A stretch of 64,000 nt of DNA from Phragmites australis. Its lineage: Eukaryota > Streptophyta > Magnoliopsida > Poales > Poaceae. How positions within the stretch are numbered: position 1 is the stretch's first letter; each line of letters starts with the position of its first letter. The stretch covers positions 28,240,501 through 28,304,500 of the forward strand of contig NC_084923.1 of assembly GCF_958298935.1 (NCBI RefSeq). The letters run 5' to 3'. Below are positions 11,441-22,586 of the stretch, in pieces. Position numbers and translations under genes: made by a program. The notes beneath the pieces were generated by a model. The model did no database searches and was not told the origin of the DNA. It was given only the letters and a program-made list of their open reading frames with translations.

Positions 11441-11867
11441 GCACCACCACGTGGCTCCAGGTGGCCCCGCCTGTGGAATCCATCTACTGAGCTCCAGGTG
11501 GATCTCTTTGAGTTGAAAATCTAGAACAAATTTGGAGAGGAGTCTGAATCGACATCGAATTGAAGGAAGGGTATATCATGCTGAAAGCGCACAAAGACGT
11601 GTCTGGCCACATATTCAAAGAATCACCATACACTTCGATCTGAGAAAAAATAGTAATCAATTCCAAGGATTTAGTTATATTACAAAAAACTTCCACATCC
11701 AAAGAACACTTACAAAGAGGAGCACACACATACAGGAAACAAATCGTGAGAGAGCAAACCAGAGGGAAAAAGAGTACAAGGTGACAAAAGAGAACTTTGG
11801 ATCCCTAACATCGACCGCGCATGAAGCGGTGTATGCGCTTCATCTGAGGCCTACCGTGCATCGATAT
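11441..11867. other. Unassigned stretch
   Basis: AT-richer sequence between the 109-bp array and a gag fragment. A 123-codon ORF on + (11532-11903) has no recognisable domain and runs into the antisense gag fragment, so I do not call it a gene. I see no repeat shared with the rest of the window. Confidence 0.3.
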
Positions 11868-13141
11868 CCATCTCAGGACCATCCTCATCACCTGCATGGT
11901 TAGCTGTAAGAGCATATTCATCCTCAACATCACTAGCACCTACATATCCACCATCTTCTCTTACAATATACGCTCGCTGACTTAGGCAATCCTTCATAAT
12001 GTGGCCCATTCCATTGCATCAGTGTCGTACAATCCCAGTCGATTGGCTTGTAGAAGCAACCGAAGAAGCACTATTGGTTGGACCCTGCACACTTACGGAT
12101 TTGCTTCCCTTGGGAGCGTGCAATGGTGTCGAAGGTACTGCTGAATGTGTCCTTTCGAGAAGGGGCAGCAGACCATGTAGTTGAACGTGGGGCTATTTTG
12201 ACTTGTCCCGGTGTTGATTTTGAAGTGGTCGTGCTTCCAAAATTGCTCTTTGGCCTCTGTTGTTGTCCCTGCAATTCTTTTTCTGCCAGACATGCAATTT
12301 GGAACAATCTAGGAACACTATTGTATTCTTTGTAATCAACTATGTCTTGAATTTCATGCCTTAACCCTTCATAAAAGCGTGGCATTGCAGCCTCTTCATC
12401 CTCAATAATGTCACAACACAACATTCTAATTTGTAGCTCATGGTAGTATCCTTCTATGGATCTATCACCTTAGTTTATGCGCTGCAATTTCTTACACAAA
12501 TCACGTTTAAAAGAGGGTGGAACAAATCTGTTATACATAGCAACCTTTAAAGCATTCCAAGTAGTAGGAGTTAATCCGTCGACGCATACCCTATTCCACC
12601 AGATGATTGCAAAATTTTTAAATTCACTAGTGGATTGCCTAACTCTATGCACTTCAGGAACTATATGAGCATTGAACTTCTTCTATTCTACCATCATCTC
12701 CCAATCTAAATACCTTTCAGCATCATAAACACCCTCAAAAGATGGTGTACTAAACTTAACCTTAGCAAATTTTTCATCATTAATGCGTGGGTTATGTTGC
12801 TGAAAATTATTACCTCTCATACCTTGACGGTTGAAGTGGAATCAGTTCCTTTGTCGTTCTTTAAAGGCTTGTCTTAAAATTTCATCATCCACGACGGACT
12901 CTTCTTGTTCATAGGCTGCACTATGAGGATCCACTCGACCATTGTTTGATGATGGATTAACCAATCAATCAAAGCATGTATTGAGCATTGCGATGCCTTC
13001 ATTGAGCCATTGCAATGTGGTATTAGTTTCCGTAAGCTTCTTGTTAATGTCGTCATTAATAGTTTGTCGATGATCATCCAACAATATTGTGAGTTCTTCC
13101 CTCAAAACACGCTCTTTCGCATCTGGTGGTTCTCCTGCCAT
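11868..13141 (-). pseudogene. CRM-like gag fragment H
   Basis: Minus-strand gag of the same family as 58035-59450. Readable blocks are WWNRVCVDGLTPTTWNALK (about 12600-12540), MYNRFVPPSFKRDLCKKLQRIN (to 12470), EDEEAAMPRFYEGLRHEIQDIVDYKEYNSVPRLFQIACLAEKE in part (12420-12280), and the acidic tail with DVEDEYA. The knuckle region (about 12000-12030) is degraded. The N-terminal start (MAG) is near 13141. The C-terminal side is truncated at 11868, so protease and pol are missing. Confidence 0.8.
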
Positions 13142-14054
13142 GGTTAGTTGAAGATAGAAAACAACGAAAGATAAATTATCCCTATCGACTACTAGGTGGT
13201 GGAGGTGGAGTCACACAATCTCAAGCATCTTACCACGCTCTTGCAAGTGTTATTACCAATAACTACAGTTCGCCAACCGGTGGTTGGTTCGTGATACCTT
13301 ATCGGGTCCGAGTGAGGTAGTTGCAATGGGAGAAACCATTCTAATCGAGAGAAGGTGTAGCTTCGGCCGACAATATTTAGTACCAAAGAATGGTAGTAAT
13401 TGTAATCAGATTAGCAAAGTTGAATAAAAGTTCATAGTACTCATCACAGTTGCTAGCCCGAACACGTTCCTAAAACTAGCTCAAGCAAACCAAAAACTAT
13501 AACAGACACAAGCACAAAGGAACAAAATTTGCAATGCAAATTGATTCTCTCTTTTTTTTGCACTCTTTGCTTCATGCTTGCTTTTCTCTTTTTTCTAAGA
13601 CCAGTGAGGTTATGTGTGTCACAATCTCTTTCTTTGAACTTTGACTACCTCTGTTTGGGCTATCGAGTGATACTCAAACTTTGTTGGACAATGCTTGATA
13701 TGAAGGGTGTATGGGGGTCTCCGAGAGTAGCTAGAAACAGATATACTTGACTGGACTATGGAGACGAAAACGAGTGGATAGTTGAATCCGACTAGGTGGT
13801 CGAACCTGAAAGGATGGTTGGATCCGAGAAGGTGGGTGATTCCGACTAGGTAATTGGAGTGACTGGTCAGAACCCCTAGTGGGTGGTCAGAGTGACTGGT
13901 GGGGACCCTGAGTGAGTGGTCGGAGTGACTGGTCGGGACCATGAGTGGGTGGTCGGAGCGACTAGTGGTCGAACCCGAGTAGATGGTCTACTCGACTAGT
14001 GATTGAACTCGAGTAGATGGTTGAAGTGACTAGTGGTTGAACATGACTTGATGG
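13142..14054 (-). other. Leader of CRM-like fragment H
   Basis: The untranslated leader upstream of the H gag, repeated at 59451-60566 and 61128-62150. It contains T-rich runs and an approximately 30-bp minisatellite. The primer site seen at 60567-60583 in the sister copy is missing here: leader and LTR are joined directly at about 14050. Confidence 0.7.
13795..14045. repeat. GGTCGGAGTGACTGG minisatellite in leader
   Basis: Imperfect tandem units of about 16-35 bp, built from GTGGTCGGAGTGACTGGTCG and GGGACCCTGAGTGG, then GACTAGTGGTTGAAC. Related arrays lie at 60085-60275 and 61920-62150 in the other two leader copies. Unit numbers differ among copies. Confidence 0.75.
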
Positions 14055-14420
14055 TCAACATGTTGATGATCAAAGGCTTCAAATAGAACAGATCGAGAAC
14101 CCTCGCAACAACTACACCACAACTCTGTGATTATCAACCGTGCCAAGACATGGTTGACCTCACCAAGAAGGCTTTTCCTGCAAGCGAATCGAGAACACAA
14201 GCAGAAACAGGTAGATGCAATCTAAATATTGCTAATTACCGATGAAGTACTCGAGTTGGGGTTCAACAAACTGATAGATGGTGAAACTTTCTAAAAAAGA
14301 ATAATCTAAGCTAAACTTGAGCCTAAACTATGATGGCTACTGTGTATATATAGGGGGATATGAGAAGGTCAACCTAGGGTTGTGCAACCATGGAAAGAGG
14401 CGTGCATAACCTGGAATTCA
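14055..14420 (-). repeat. Partial LTR of CRM-like fragment H
   Basis: It aligns with 60635-61010 and with part of 33940-34215. Only the primer-proximal half of the LTR is present. It is truncated on the right at AACCTGGAATTC, very near the point where the copy at 60586-61018 also breaks. Confidence 0.75.
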
Positions 14421-16839
14421 CCTTGTGTGTATCCGAGGGAGCTATGCCCTCATCAATGCTCAAATTGTCGCATTTTATACAACAATCCATACAAGAATAT
14501 TACTTAACCCATACAAGAATATTATAGACATCATTAATGTAAGTGTAGCAAGCTGAAAAGCCTAGTCCTGTTAGCACAAAAAAAATGCTCGAAGATGATG
14601 CTTGAAGACTTCCAGTGAGAAGTATCAAAACTGATGAATGCATAGTGACTTGTAGCATATTAGCATCTTACACTTCCTTCTAGAAGGCAGTTTCCTTGTT
14701 TGTAACATTTTGTAGTGCTTATAGTATAGTTCATTCCACTTATATAGTGATTCTTGTTTATGGTAATACCCAACTCTTATAAACATCTAACACTTCTGGT
14801 GCGAGGCTGACTAGGAGTTGTTATCTTAGCTTTGTTCCAATCTTTGCTTTCTTTCTTTCTTTATTGAAACATGGGCCTCTTTTCTTTCTGAAGTCATATG
14901 TGTCTCTTTGCAATGCATGAAAAGAGTCCACTTTACAAGATGAGTTTAAGTTGTCAGAAATACAAATAAGACACTCATTTGTCACTTTTACTATTTTTAA
15001 GATGGCGTCAATTTACCATTATAATATACATTCCATAGAACTAAATGTACCATGCACAAATTCCTACAGTGTCACAGGCAGCCGTAGGGCACCAACCTCT
15101 ATGCATTCTATGTTGACAAGTATATGTTGCAAATCATTGACTCTAGTCCACCAGTATATTAAAATGTATTTTTCATCATTGTGCCTAACTATTTTAATTT
15201 TCTTCTACAGATATATAAATTTTCTACAAATAATCTCGCGAAGGACAGTCTTATGTATATTCAAAAACGACTCATCCATTTCATACATGCGGAGATCATA
15301 AAGGAGAGCAGCGAATTTCATGATCGCGGCAACTTTAGGAGTCAAGGTTTGTAATCTCAATAGAAGCTGGTCATTTTAATATATTGAAAATACTTGCATC
15401 TTGCAGTCTATTGATTTATTATACCCTTATGGCTAATGGTATAGAAAATGAAGAAAATGAATTCATTACTTCATTTTAATTCAGTGTGCTAAAACTAATT
15501 TGTTGGTTTATATATTGTTAGGCATGAGGTTGACTCAAGAATAAAGAATTCTTTGCAAATGCTGCAAGACTTTGTAATATTGATATTTTACTTTTGTTTA
15601 TGTGTATGACTTTGTATGATATTTGTGACTTAGTGACATTGAATGAAGATGTTCGATCTACAGTGTGTATGATCTGCTGTGTGTATGGAGATCTAATGCA
15701 AATGATTTGTTATGTGTATGACATTTTACTATTCTATGATCTATTGTCGATCTGTCATCTATATTCAGTAATATATGAATTCAGTACTGTATATATGAAT
15801 GTACAAACGGTTCTAGGCCTATAACCATCTGTACAAAAGTAGCTCTATTTGGAGAATTTTAGTTTTAAATCTACACAGGCTATCGAGGTGAGTCCTTTTA
15901 AAATGAGTTCTTTGTGAATTATAGGAGCAACAGAAAACTTTTAAGGTTTTTTCTAGGTTTCTAGCACTTCTGTTAAGACAGGGAGAGAACGATTTTTTTT
16001 GTCTTGACATCACTATTCACGCATGGTCCCACCTGTCATTGACTACTCCTTCCCATTCAGCTTGGGTAGGACACTATTGCTGCGTGGTTGCCGACTTCTG
16101 CCCCCCTCCCCTAACTTCTCTTGGCCGATGTGAGAACAAATTAAGTAGAGACACAACACACAGGAGCGCCACCACCGAAATCTGGTACTGCCCAACCAAA
16201 TCCTCTATGCCGCTGTAGGATCTAAGGAGCCCTAGCATCAAGGACTAACAAGGAAGGTTGCAGGGAGTACGAATTACTGAATTTGTCACCTTCCCTAGCC
16301 AAATTAGACGAATGAATCCTGGATCTACCCAGTCTAACCTAAAAGAAGCATGGCAGGGGGGTTGTTGCCAAAGCCTTCCTTGACCAAATTTGTGTGAGTC
16401 CTCATCGAACCAAGTCGGGCACCATCTTCTTCCTCAAGTTCGGTGCCCTCTTCCTCCACCTCATCATCGACACTATGCCGTTGAGCCCCGTTCCTCCAAT
16501 TCGTAGCACGGTGAGTATCCCAATATCTTGTGCATGATTTTACGCTAGTTGTTTTGGCCTATGCCCATCATCGGCATTGTCCTTCGTGATAGCTGGCTGT
16601 TGTGCCACCTCACTTGCCGCTGGCCACCTTTTGGCCAGGCCTACCTCCCAAAAACCCCATGGATGGACTCCTCATTGTGCAATGGTGCTTGTGATTCCCT
16701 TGGTTGGTTATGCCACTGCCAAGCTCGTCGTTGGCCATCACCTCTACTATCACACCTCAAAAATCCTATCCTAATCATGGAGTATGCATATGCATCATGT
16801 TTAATGCTTTTCGTTTTTTGTATAAGTGTTAAAACTTTT
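14421..16839. other. Unassigned AT-rich DNA, possible host sequence
   Basis: 2.4 kb with no match to the retrotransposon families elsewhere in the window and no convincing coding region. ORFs of 116 codons (14951-15301) and 76 codons (15594-15824) have AT-rich composition and no motif that I recognise. The part after about 16010 becomes more GC-rich and could already belong to the long LTR that follows. Confidence 0.35.
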
Positions 16840-19800
16840 TGAGATGGTATGGCGGTAAGCGACTTGCATTTTCACCATATACTTCTGAGTGGGAATCACT
16901 TTTGGAGTAGTTTAGATGGCCCAAAACCATTTAGGAAGGAAGGGGGAAATAAATGGTACAAAAGGGGGAAAAGAGTAAAACTCACTGCACGTGGGTCCAG
17001 CCCACAGTCTGACTGGGTCTACCTGGGATCTGACAGCCAGGGTTCAGAATGCCCACATAAAACCCATAAACCATCTCTCTCACTCTCTCTCAGAATCACT
17101 CTCCACCATGACCCAAAATCAAGAGAAAAAGGGTGCTCTCATCTCAACCACCATGACGGTCGGAGATCGATGGAGAAGGTTTCCCCTAGATTCACCAAAC
17201 CTCATCGAGTTCCTCCCAGCCATCATCATCATTGGAAAAGCTTCCTATGTGTCTTCTTCCACCTCAAGGCCGAGTTTCACCTCAGAGCCTGATCACCAAA
17301 TCAAGGACTCCCCAGAGCTGGCCAACCCTCTATGGAGCTTCCCTACACCAAAGTGATACTTCCCCTACTATTTTCTCACCATCCCCGAGCTCAAATCGAC
17401 CCCCATTAGCTTAGACCCGAGCTCCACCCATAGCTATGGACATCATCCATGGGGTCCTCGAGTTTGGCCCTATGCATGTCGTCCAAACATCCCAAAATGA
17501 GCTCCCTAGCATTGTAAAGTGTTTTGGTACCACCCTTGGTCGAGTTCATTGCCAGGGCCTTCACCGGCAACCTCACTGAGTGCTGCTAGCCAGGTCCAGC
17601 CATCTGACCACCACCTGGGCCAGTCTGACCGTTGTGTTGGAACTTGGCTAGTTAGACTCAAGTTTAGGCTCCATAGTCAATAGTCAGACCACCACTGTGG
17701 CAGGTCTGACCGCTAGACTCCATAATTTGACCACCATGGGTCCAGTCTTACTGCCATAGCTACTCAATACCAATTTTTCTCTGTTCGACCCTCACAATCT
17801 GACTGCCACCTCTCTCGGTCTGACCACCAGCTACTCATAACCTAGTAAACTTAGGTTATCTCATGCAATGTTTAAACCTCTTCTAGCCCAATCGATCGAG
17901 CACTCTTTTGCAATCATTTTCATGATATGACATATTGCACCTCGTTCATGATCATGCATCATAAGCATACTTCTTATCTCATTCTTTTATTTATTTGATG
18001 TGTTGTTCCATTGTTCAGAGAGGGACATGTCAACAGTTCAAGAAGTTGAGGCCGATACCGAACCTGAGGTGTACGTGAGCCAAGCACAAGAAAACCAAGG
18101 CAAGCATCTATCATATTGCACCCTTATTTTAGAATGGTCATGCATATGAACTTGCTATTATTGTATGGGATAGTTGCATTAAGTAATTTTTGAGTTATGA
18201 AGGTCAAATGGGTAGATCCTATATTGTTGCATTACCTTCCTTGTGATTGATGTTACTTTTCCTTGTAACCATGGGTAATGATTAGAATCAAGTCTAGTGT
18301 TTGATAAATGATTAGCTGTGCTTAGTGTATCAGCAGAACTTGAGCGGTGGATGTCGCCATCTTTCATGAGTTGTAGGATTGTGATGCAGACTCTGCGATG
18401 AAAGTTAAGTAAATATAGTAAGTGGTGTTGGTTCACTAGACTTGAACAGGTGGTAGGGACCAAAGAAAGGAGTCTTAGATGTCATAGCTCTGCATGAGTT
18501 GATTAAGGATCGATCCGATGTTTGCTTGTGCCCAATGCTTCTGTAGTTACCACATATCTGTGTGTGGCGCGGAGGAGTTGAATATCATATGTTTTTTGCA
18601 TCGACTAACTGTGGCCCTACAGTGTATTGAGAAAAATGATGAGATGGAGAAGTTTATATTGGGATGGCGAGGACCCTATGGGTGTCTAATGGGGAAGAGC
18701 CCCAATAGAAACTAGGTATCCTCAGCAGTGTAGGCATGGGCCAGTTTGATGTAGCGCACATGAGAAAGGTTGTTGCGAGGGCAACCAGGATGGACTTGTG
18801 TCATATCGGTAAAGTTGTAACCCCTGCAGGGTGTGAGATCAATTCAAATTGCCATGCTCTCGGTCATGAGCTTGCTTGGTGTCCTGTCATGTGATGATCT
18901 TGAGATGATGGTCATGATCTTCGGGGATGAGTGCGAAAAGGGAATGGTTGATGTGATCCTTTTGGGTTGATCACTTGGATGATGTTATTCATTAAGTTAT
19001 GGGTAGGATTTGGGAAAGGATAGGGTCATGTCAGTTGAGTTTCCTAAGTCTTCATACTTAAGTGCTTATACATTAAGATGATTAAAATGGCATTTGAGCA
19101 GAAGTGTTAGATAAGGCTTAGTTTTCTTGTCACTATCCAAATGCATTATCCTTCGAGTTGGGAATATATATACCCAGATGTGGAGAACTACAAACATCGT
19201 GTAGTGATGAACCATGAGGTGTTGTACGGGGACAACTCCTTCCCAACGTATGAGCTCGCAAGCCCTTTCCACTGTTTCCCTCCCTTTGGTGGCATGCTGG
19301 TTCCTCTGAACCATGGCCTAGGCCCAAGGATTTTGATCGGGTTGCACATGCCATGCTTTGCGCGCAAGAACACTACTAGCTACGGAGTTGCTTTTGGGTG
19401 AGGTGCAACCCCTCAATGACCCACTAGCTCCAGGAGATACCAGCTCCACCGGGCACCATCTTTTGATGTGTTTCCTGAAGGCTTCATATATCGGATTTCG
19501 CTAGGTCGCCCTATAAGGGCGATTTCACCTAGGCTGGTGTTGCCTTATGTAATATTAGAACTCATGTATCTTGTATGTCACTTGAACGCTATGTAGAAGT
19601 GGTAGCCCTCTTATGTATTGAATGTGTTAATTCGTGAACTCGTAGTTTGCTTAAGTTCTTACATTATGCCCTATGTATTAGATGACTTTAATTGACTTAT
19701 GAGGAGTATATTTGTGTTGGTATGATTATTATGGATGCTCTCGTGTGTTCTTATGATGTTAATACTCTATGTTTTGATGTCATTTACATATTGTCGGTGC

Positions 19801-20530
19801 AAGGTTTTATCTCTTGTCCACATGCTATCTATCATTCCTCTTGTAAGTTCATGCTCTTTATAATAGCTGAAATTGGACATGTATGTTGTGATTAGGATTG
19901 CTAGTCATGCGATTTTAATTCTATCATATTGTGGCTGCACCTAATTACTTAGTTTGTGCATGAAGTTGTTTCTAAAATTGCGCTATCAATATGTCATTTG
20001 TTGCATCGATGAAGAGTTGGTGACTATGGCAAAGAGGTACATACGTTTTGCAATAAGACACAAGTCATGGCTGCTTGATACACGCGTGGTGTGATATATG
20101 TTAGCCATGAGATGATAGTCATGGCCGCTTGATATACACGTTACGTGATATCCATTTCGCCATGAGACGTTAATCATAGTCTCTTGATGTGCGAGTGATG
20201 GGACATCCGTTCGCTACACAACGTAAAGATGTAGTCGTTTGCCCATGTAGCGGGGACATGGGGTCCTGTACAAAATGGTACTGGATGTGAATACATTGGA
20301 AATGGTATATGCATTGTCCATGTAGTGTGGGTCACATGGAGGCCACTCGTGCATGTTTTATTTGGCACGAGGGGTCATGTATGAAAGTGAGTTAATATAT
20401 TGTGATCGTGAATGCTTTATATTTTTGTTGGAGAGAGAATGAAAACAAGAAGCAATGTGTAGATAGGAATGCGAGCATGTCCATTTCCTTTCATTCATGT
20501 CGCATACATTTGCATTAGGTATGGGCTTGA
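16840..20530 (+). repeat. Long LTR-like region of Tekay/Del element G
   Basis: The sequence has the texture of a Tekay-type long LTR: the stretch after 18720 (GATATCGGTAAAGTTGTAAC in variant form, CTGCAGGGTGTGAG, CTCGGTCATGAGC) parallels solo LTR F near 57300-57420. A gag of Tekay/Del type follows at 20650. GC-rich ORFs at 16849-17414 resemble leader sequence, not a gene. Neither end is resolved and no clear primer site was found, so the LTR call is an inference from position and similarity. Confidence 0.5.
20050..20213. repeat. Three diverged 55-bp tandem units
   Basis: Units start at 20050, 20104 and 20159. The shared skeleton is AGTCATGGCTGCTTGATA-CACG then GTGATAT-C. Spacing is 54 and 55 bp. 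The array lies near the end of the LTR-like region of G. Confidence 0.7.
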
Positions 20531-21116
20531 GAATGCCCAACCACAATCTTATTGAAATTTTATCCCTTCCTTGTTGTCCATAGATTTCTTTCTTGTTATT
20601 ATTTCTCTCATGAAGACCTTGTCATCACTAACCTTCATTTTGACGATAGGATGAGGACTTGCAACAATTCCGAGGATGATGTTCCTGAGGGCTCAGGTGG
20701 ACCTAACCCACCTTCACCGCCAACCATGGAAGTGTTATTGAGGATTGAGAAAAACCATCAAGCTCAAACGGATCGTCTCCAAGAGCTCGTGCGCAACACG
20801 GCCCCTCGAAGAGGAGGTGGGGCGGGGCACCATGATGACTACTCAGATTTCTTCACACCCATATTCCCACCTTTGCAGGCACCAAGGACCCTCGAATCGG
20901 ATCATTGGCTCTGCTCCATCGAGTAAAATCTCGTGCGCAACATGGCTCCTCAAGGAGGAGGTGGGGGAGGGCTCCATGATGACTACTAAAATTTCTTCAC
21001 AGCCATCTTCCCACCTTTGCACGCACCAAGAACCCAATCAATGCAGATCATTGGCTCTGCTCCATCGAGCAAAAGCTTGCACTTCTCTGGTGCGAGGATC
21101 AAGAAAACCCTTTTTG
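20531..21116 (+). pseudogene. gag of element G, N-terminal piece
   Basis: A leader is followed by Tekay/Del-type gag starting near 20652. Blocks are PPSPPTMEVLLRIEKNHQAQ, FFTPIFPPLQAPRTLESDHWL and, after a duplication, EDQEKTLFAV just before 21117. The gag is interrupted there by the Tat element and resumes at 33619 with HQLQG. Joining the two flanks restores the usual LFAVHQLQG order. A 144-bp tandem duplication and a TAA at 20924 disable it. Confidence 0.8.
20786..21073 (+). repeat. 144-bp tandem duplication within G gag
   Basis: Unit 1 is 20786-20929 and unit 2 is 20930-21073. Both start with CTCGTGCGCAACA and end with GCTCTGCTCCATCGAG plus a short tail. The period is 48 codons. The units now differ by scattered substitutions, so the duplication is not recent. 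Confidence 0.85.
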
Positions 21117-21121
21117 CCGTG
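21117..21121. other. Left target-site duplication of Tat element (CCGTG)
   Basis: CCGTG here and at 33614-33618. The two copies flank the outermost TGTTGG and AACA termini of the Tat element. They lie in the gag of G, which reads through when one copy is removed. Confidence 0.85.
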
Positions 21122-21245
21122 TGTTGGAGCAAGTGTTCATCTTACCCAAGTAGCGTGCCGCTGATGCGGCCCTGGTGGTCTTCTTCTTGGGTGACATCCT
21201 ACCACTCTTAACACTTCTGTGTTCGAGTCCCCAAGGACAGCGCAC
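21122..21245 (-). other. LTR stub plus second primer site and gag start
   Basis: 21122 to about 21158 matches the first bases of the LTR on the + strand (TGTTGGAGCAAG at 32723), so it is an LTR terminus. 21178-21245 matches 32653-32722, the region holding the gag start codon (MSPKKKT here, MPPKKKT there), leader and primer site. Both lie outside the 3' LTR (21246-22075) but inside the TSD. The element therefore looks like the remains of LTR-internal-LTR-internal-LTR with most of the second internal part deleted. Confidence 0.8.
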
Positions 21246-22075
21246 TGTTCAAGCAAGAGTTCGTCTTGCCCTAGCAAGTACAACGAGATTTTCTTCTAAG
21301 GAGGAGACTCAAGCTTGGAGATGAAGTTTAAGAGGAAGGAACACCACAAATGTATTGATGGTAGACAAAATGGATTGCTCTGGGAGGAGTATCATAGCGT
21401 GACTTGGTGTGTTTTCTCCTTTGTGTCTTTTTTGCTATCCTGCTCGTCCCAAAGGGATCTGACTGAATTACTGGGCCTTATCCCAGATAACTACCTTCTA
21501 CCCTCTCGGGGAGATAAATATCCACCATGGTAATTATCGTGGTGCCTTCCCCCTGAAGGGCGCGAGCTGGTCACCGATTGCGGTTCGGCGCCGCATTGTT
21601 AGGGGTGTCAGGATAGCCTCCATCATGCTGGGGTGTCAGAGCGGTGTCCACTAGCCTAGGTATTTAATGCCGATCACCTCCTCGCAGGCAAAGTACGACC
21701 GGTGCTTCCTTTTTGGCAGATCTTTCCTGAGACCTGATGACTCACCCAGCAGCCTCCGGGAAGACGGCCCGGGCAGCGCGAGGTTGAGGCCTCGGGAGAC
21801 CGAGCCTTTGGGAGGCTGAGCCTCCAAGAGGCGGGACTCCGGAAGGTTGGGGCTTCCCGAGGCTGAGGCCTTGGGAGACCCAGCCTTTGCGAGGCAGGGC
21901 TCCGGAAGGCTGGTGCTTCGGGAGACCGAGCCTTTGGGAGGTTGAGCCTTCGGGAGGTAGGGCTCCGGAAGGCTGGCGCTTCGGAAGGCGAAGGCTTCGA
22001 GAGGCTGAGCCTTTGGAAGGCTGGGCTTATTAAGCCAAGGGGCCATCGGGGGGTCTTTGATAATGACCCCCAACA
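21246..22075 (-). repeat. 3' LTR of Tat element
   Basis: 830 bp, matching 32723-33613. It lacks a stretch of nearly 80 bp with the TATAAATA box (between 21449 and 21450). It has about 28 extra bases near 21610, bounded by repeats of GGGGTGTCAG. The ends are TGTTC and CCAACA on the + strand. Confidence 0.85.
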
Positions 22076-22091
22076 GTAGCCCCTCGCGAGG
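22076..22091 (-). other. Polypurine tract of Tat element
   Basis: On the minus strand, CCTCGCGAGGGGCTAC immediately precedes the LTR start TGTTGGGGG. This is the plus-strand priming site, and GAGGGGCTAC next to TGTTGGGG is a form usual in grass Tat elements. Confidence 0.7.
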
Positions 22092-22586
22092 GTGGCTAGC
22101 GGAGCGGTCGGGCCCGTGGTTCCTTCAGAGCAAGGCCTCTGACGATCCCTAGCTTGTGGTTGATGGCTCGTGGTCCAAGTATTGCTTGGCTTGTCTAGGA
22201 CGGTTTGACCTGGTGACAGAACAACATGGTGGATGACGTCAACGACAGGGGACATTGAATGCGTCCTGGGGAAAGGTGCGTTCCTGCCCTGTTAGGCAGG
22301 CGTGGGATACGTGTTGTCTTGTCGTTGGGGGGTCAAGGAAGTCAGTTTCGCTCCCCCATGATTTCGGCTTGGTAGACGAAAGGACGACGCGTGCGCCCGC
22401 TGCTTGGGGGGGCAAGATGCTCCCTATTTGTAGCAGGAGGGGGATGCCTAGAGCGACCTTTTCGCCAACTCCTCGTTCTCATATGCCTTTCTCTTTGGTG
22501 TCTTTTGCTTTGCGCGAGTCATCCTTTGATCCCTGCTCTTCTCTCTCTCGTAATCCTACGCCTTTCGCCATCCTCCTGTGGTTCGT

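Noticed and set aside
11532..11903. 123-codon + strand ORF
   Set aside because: No domain, and it runs into antisense gag fragment H.
16849..17414. ORFs of 147 and 121 codons resembling a gene start
   Set aside because: They lie in the LTR-like region of G, overlap in different frames and have no recognisable domain.
21651..22255. Minus-strand ORFs of 140 and 193 codons with PLPEPSLPKAQ-like repeats
   Set aside because: They fall in the GC-rich U3 half of the Tat LTR and repeat in the other LTR; the periodicity comes from LTR motifs, not from a protein.
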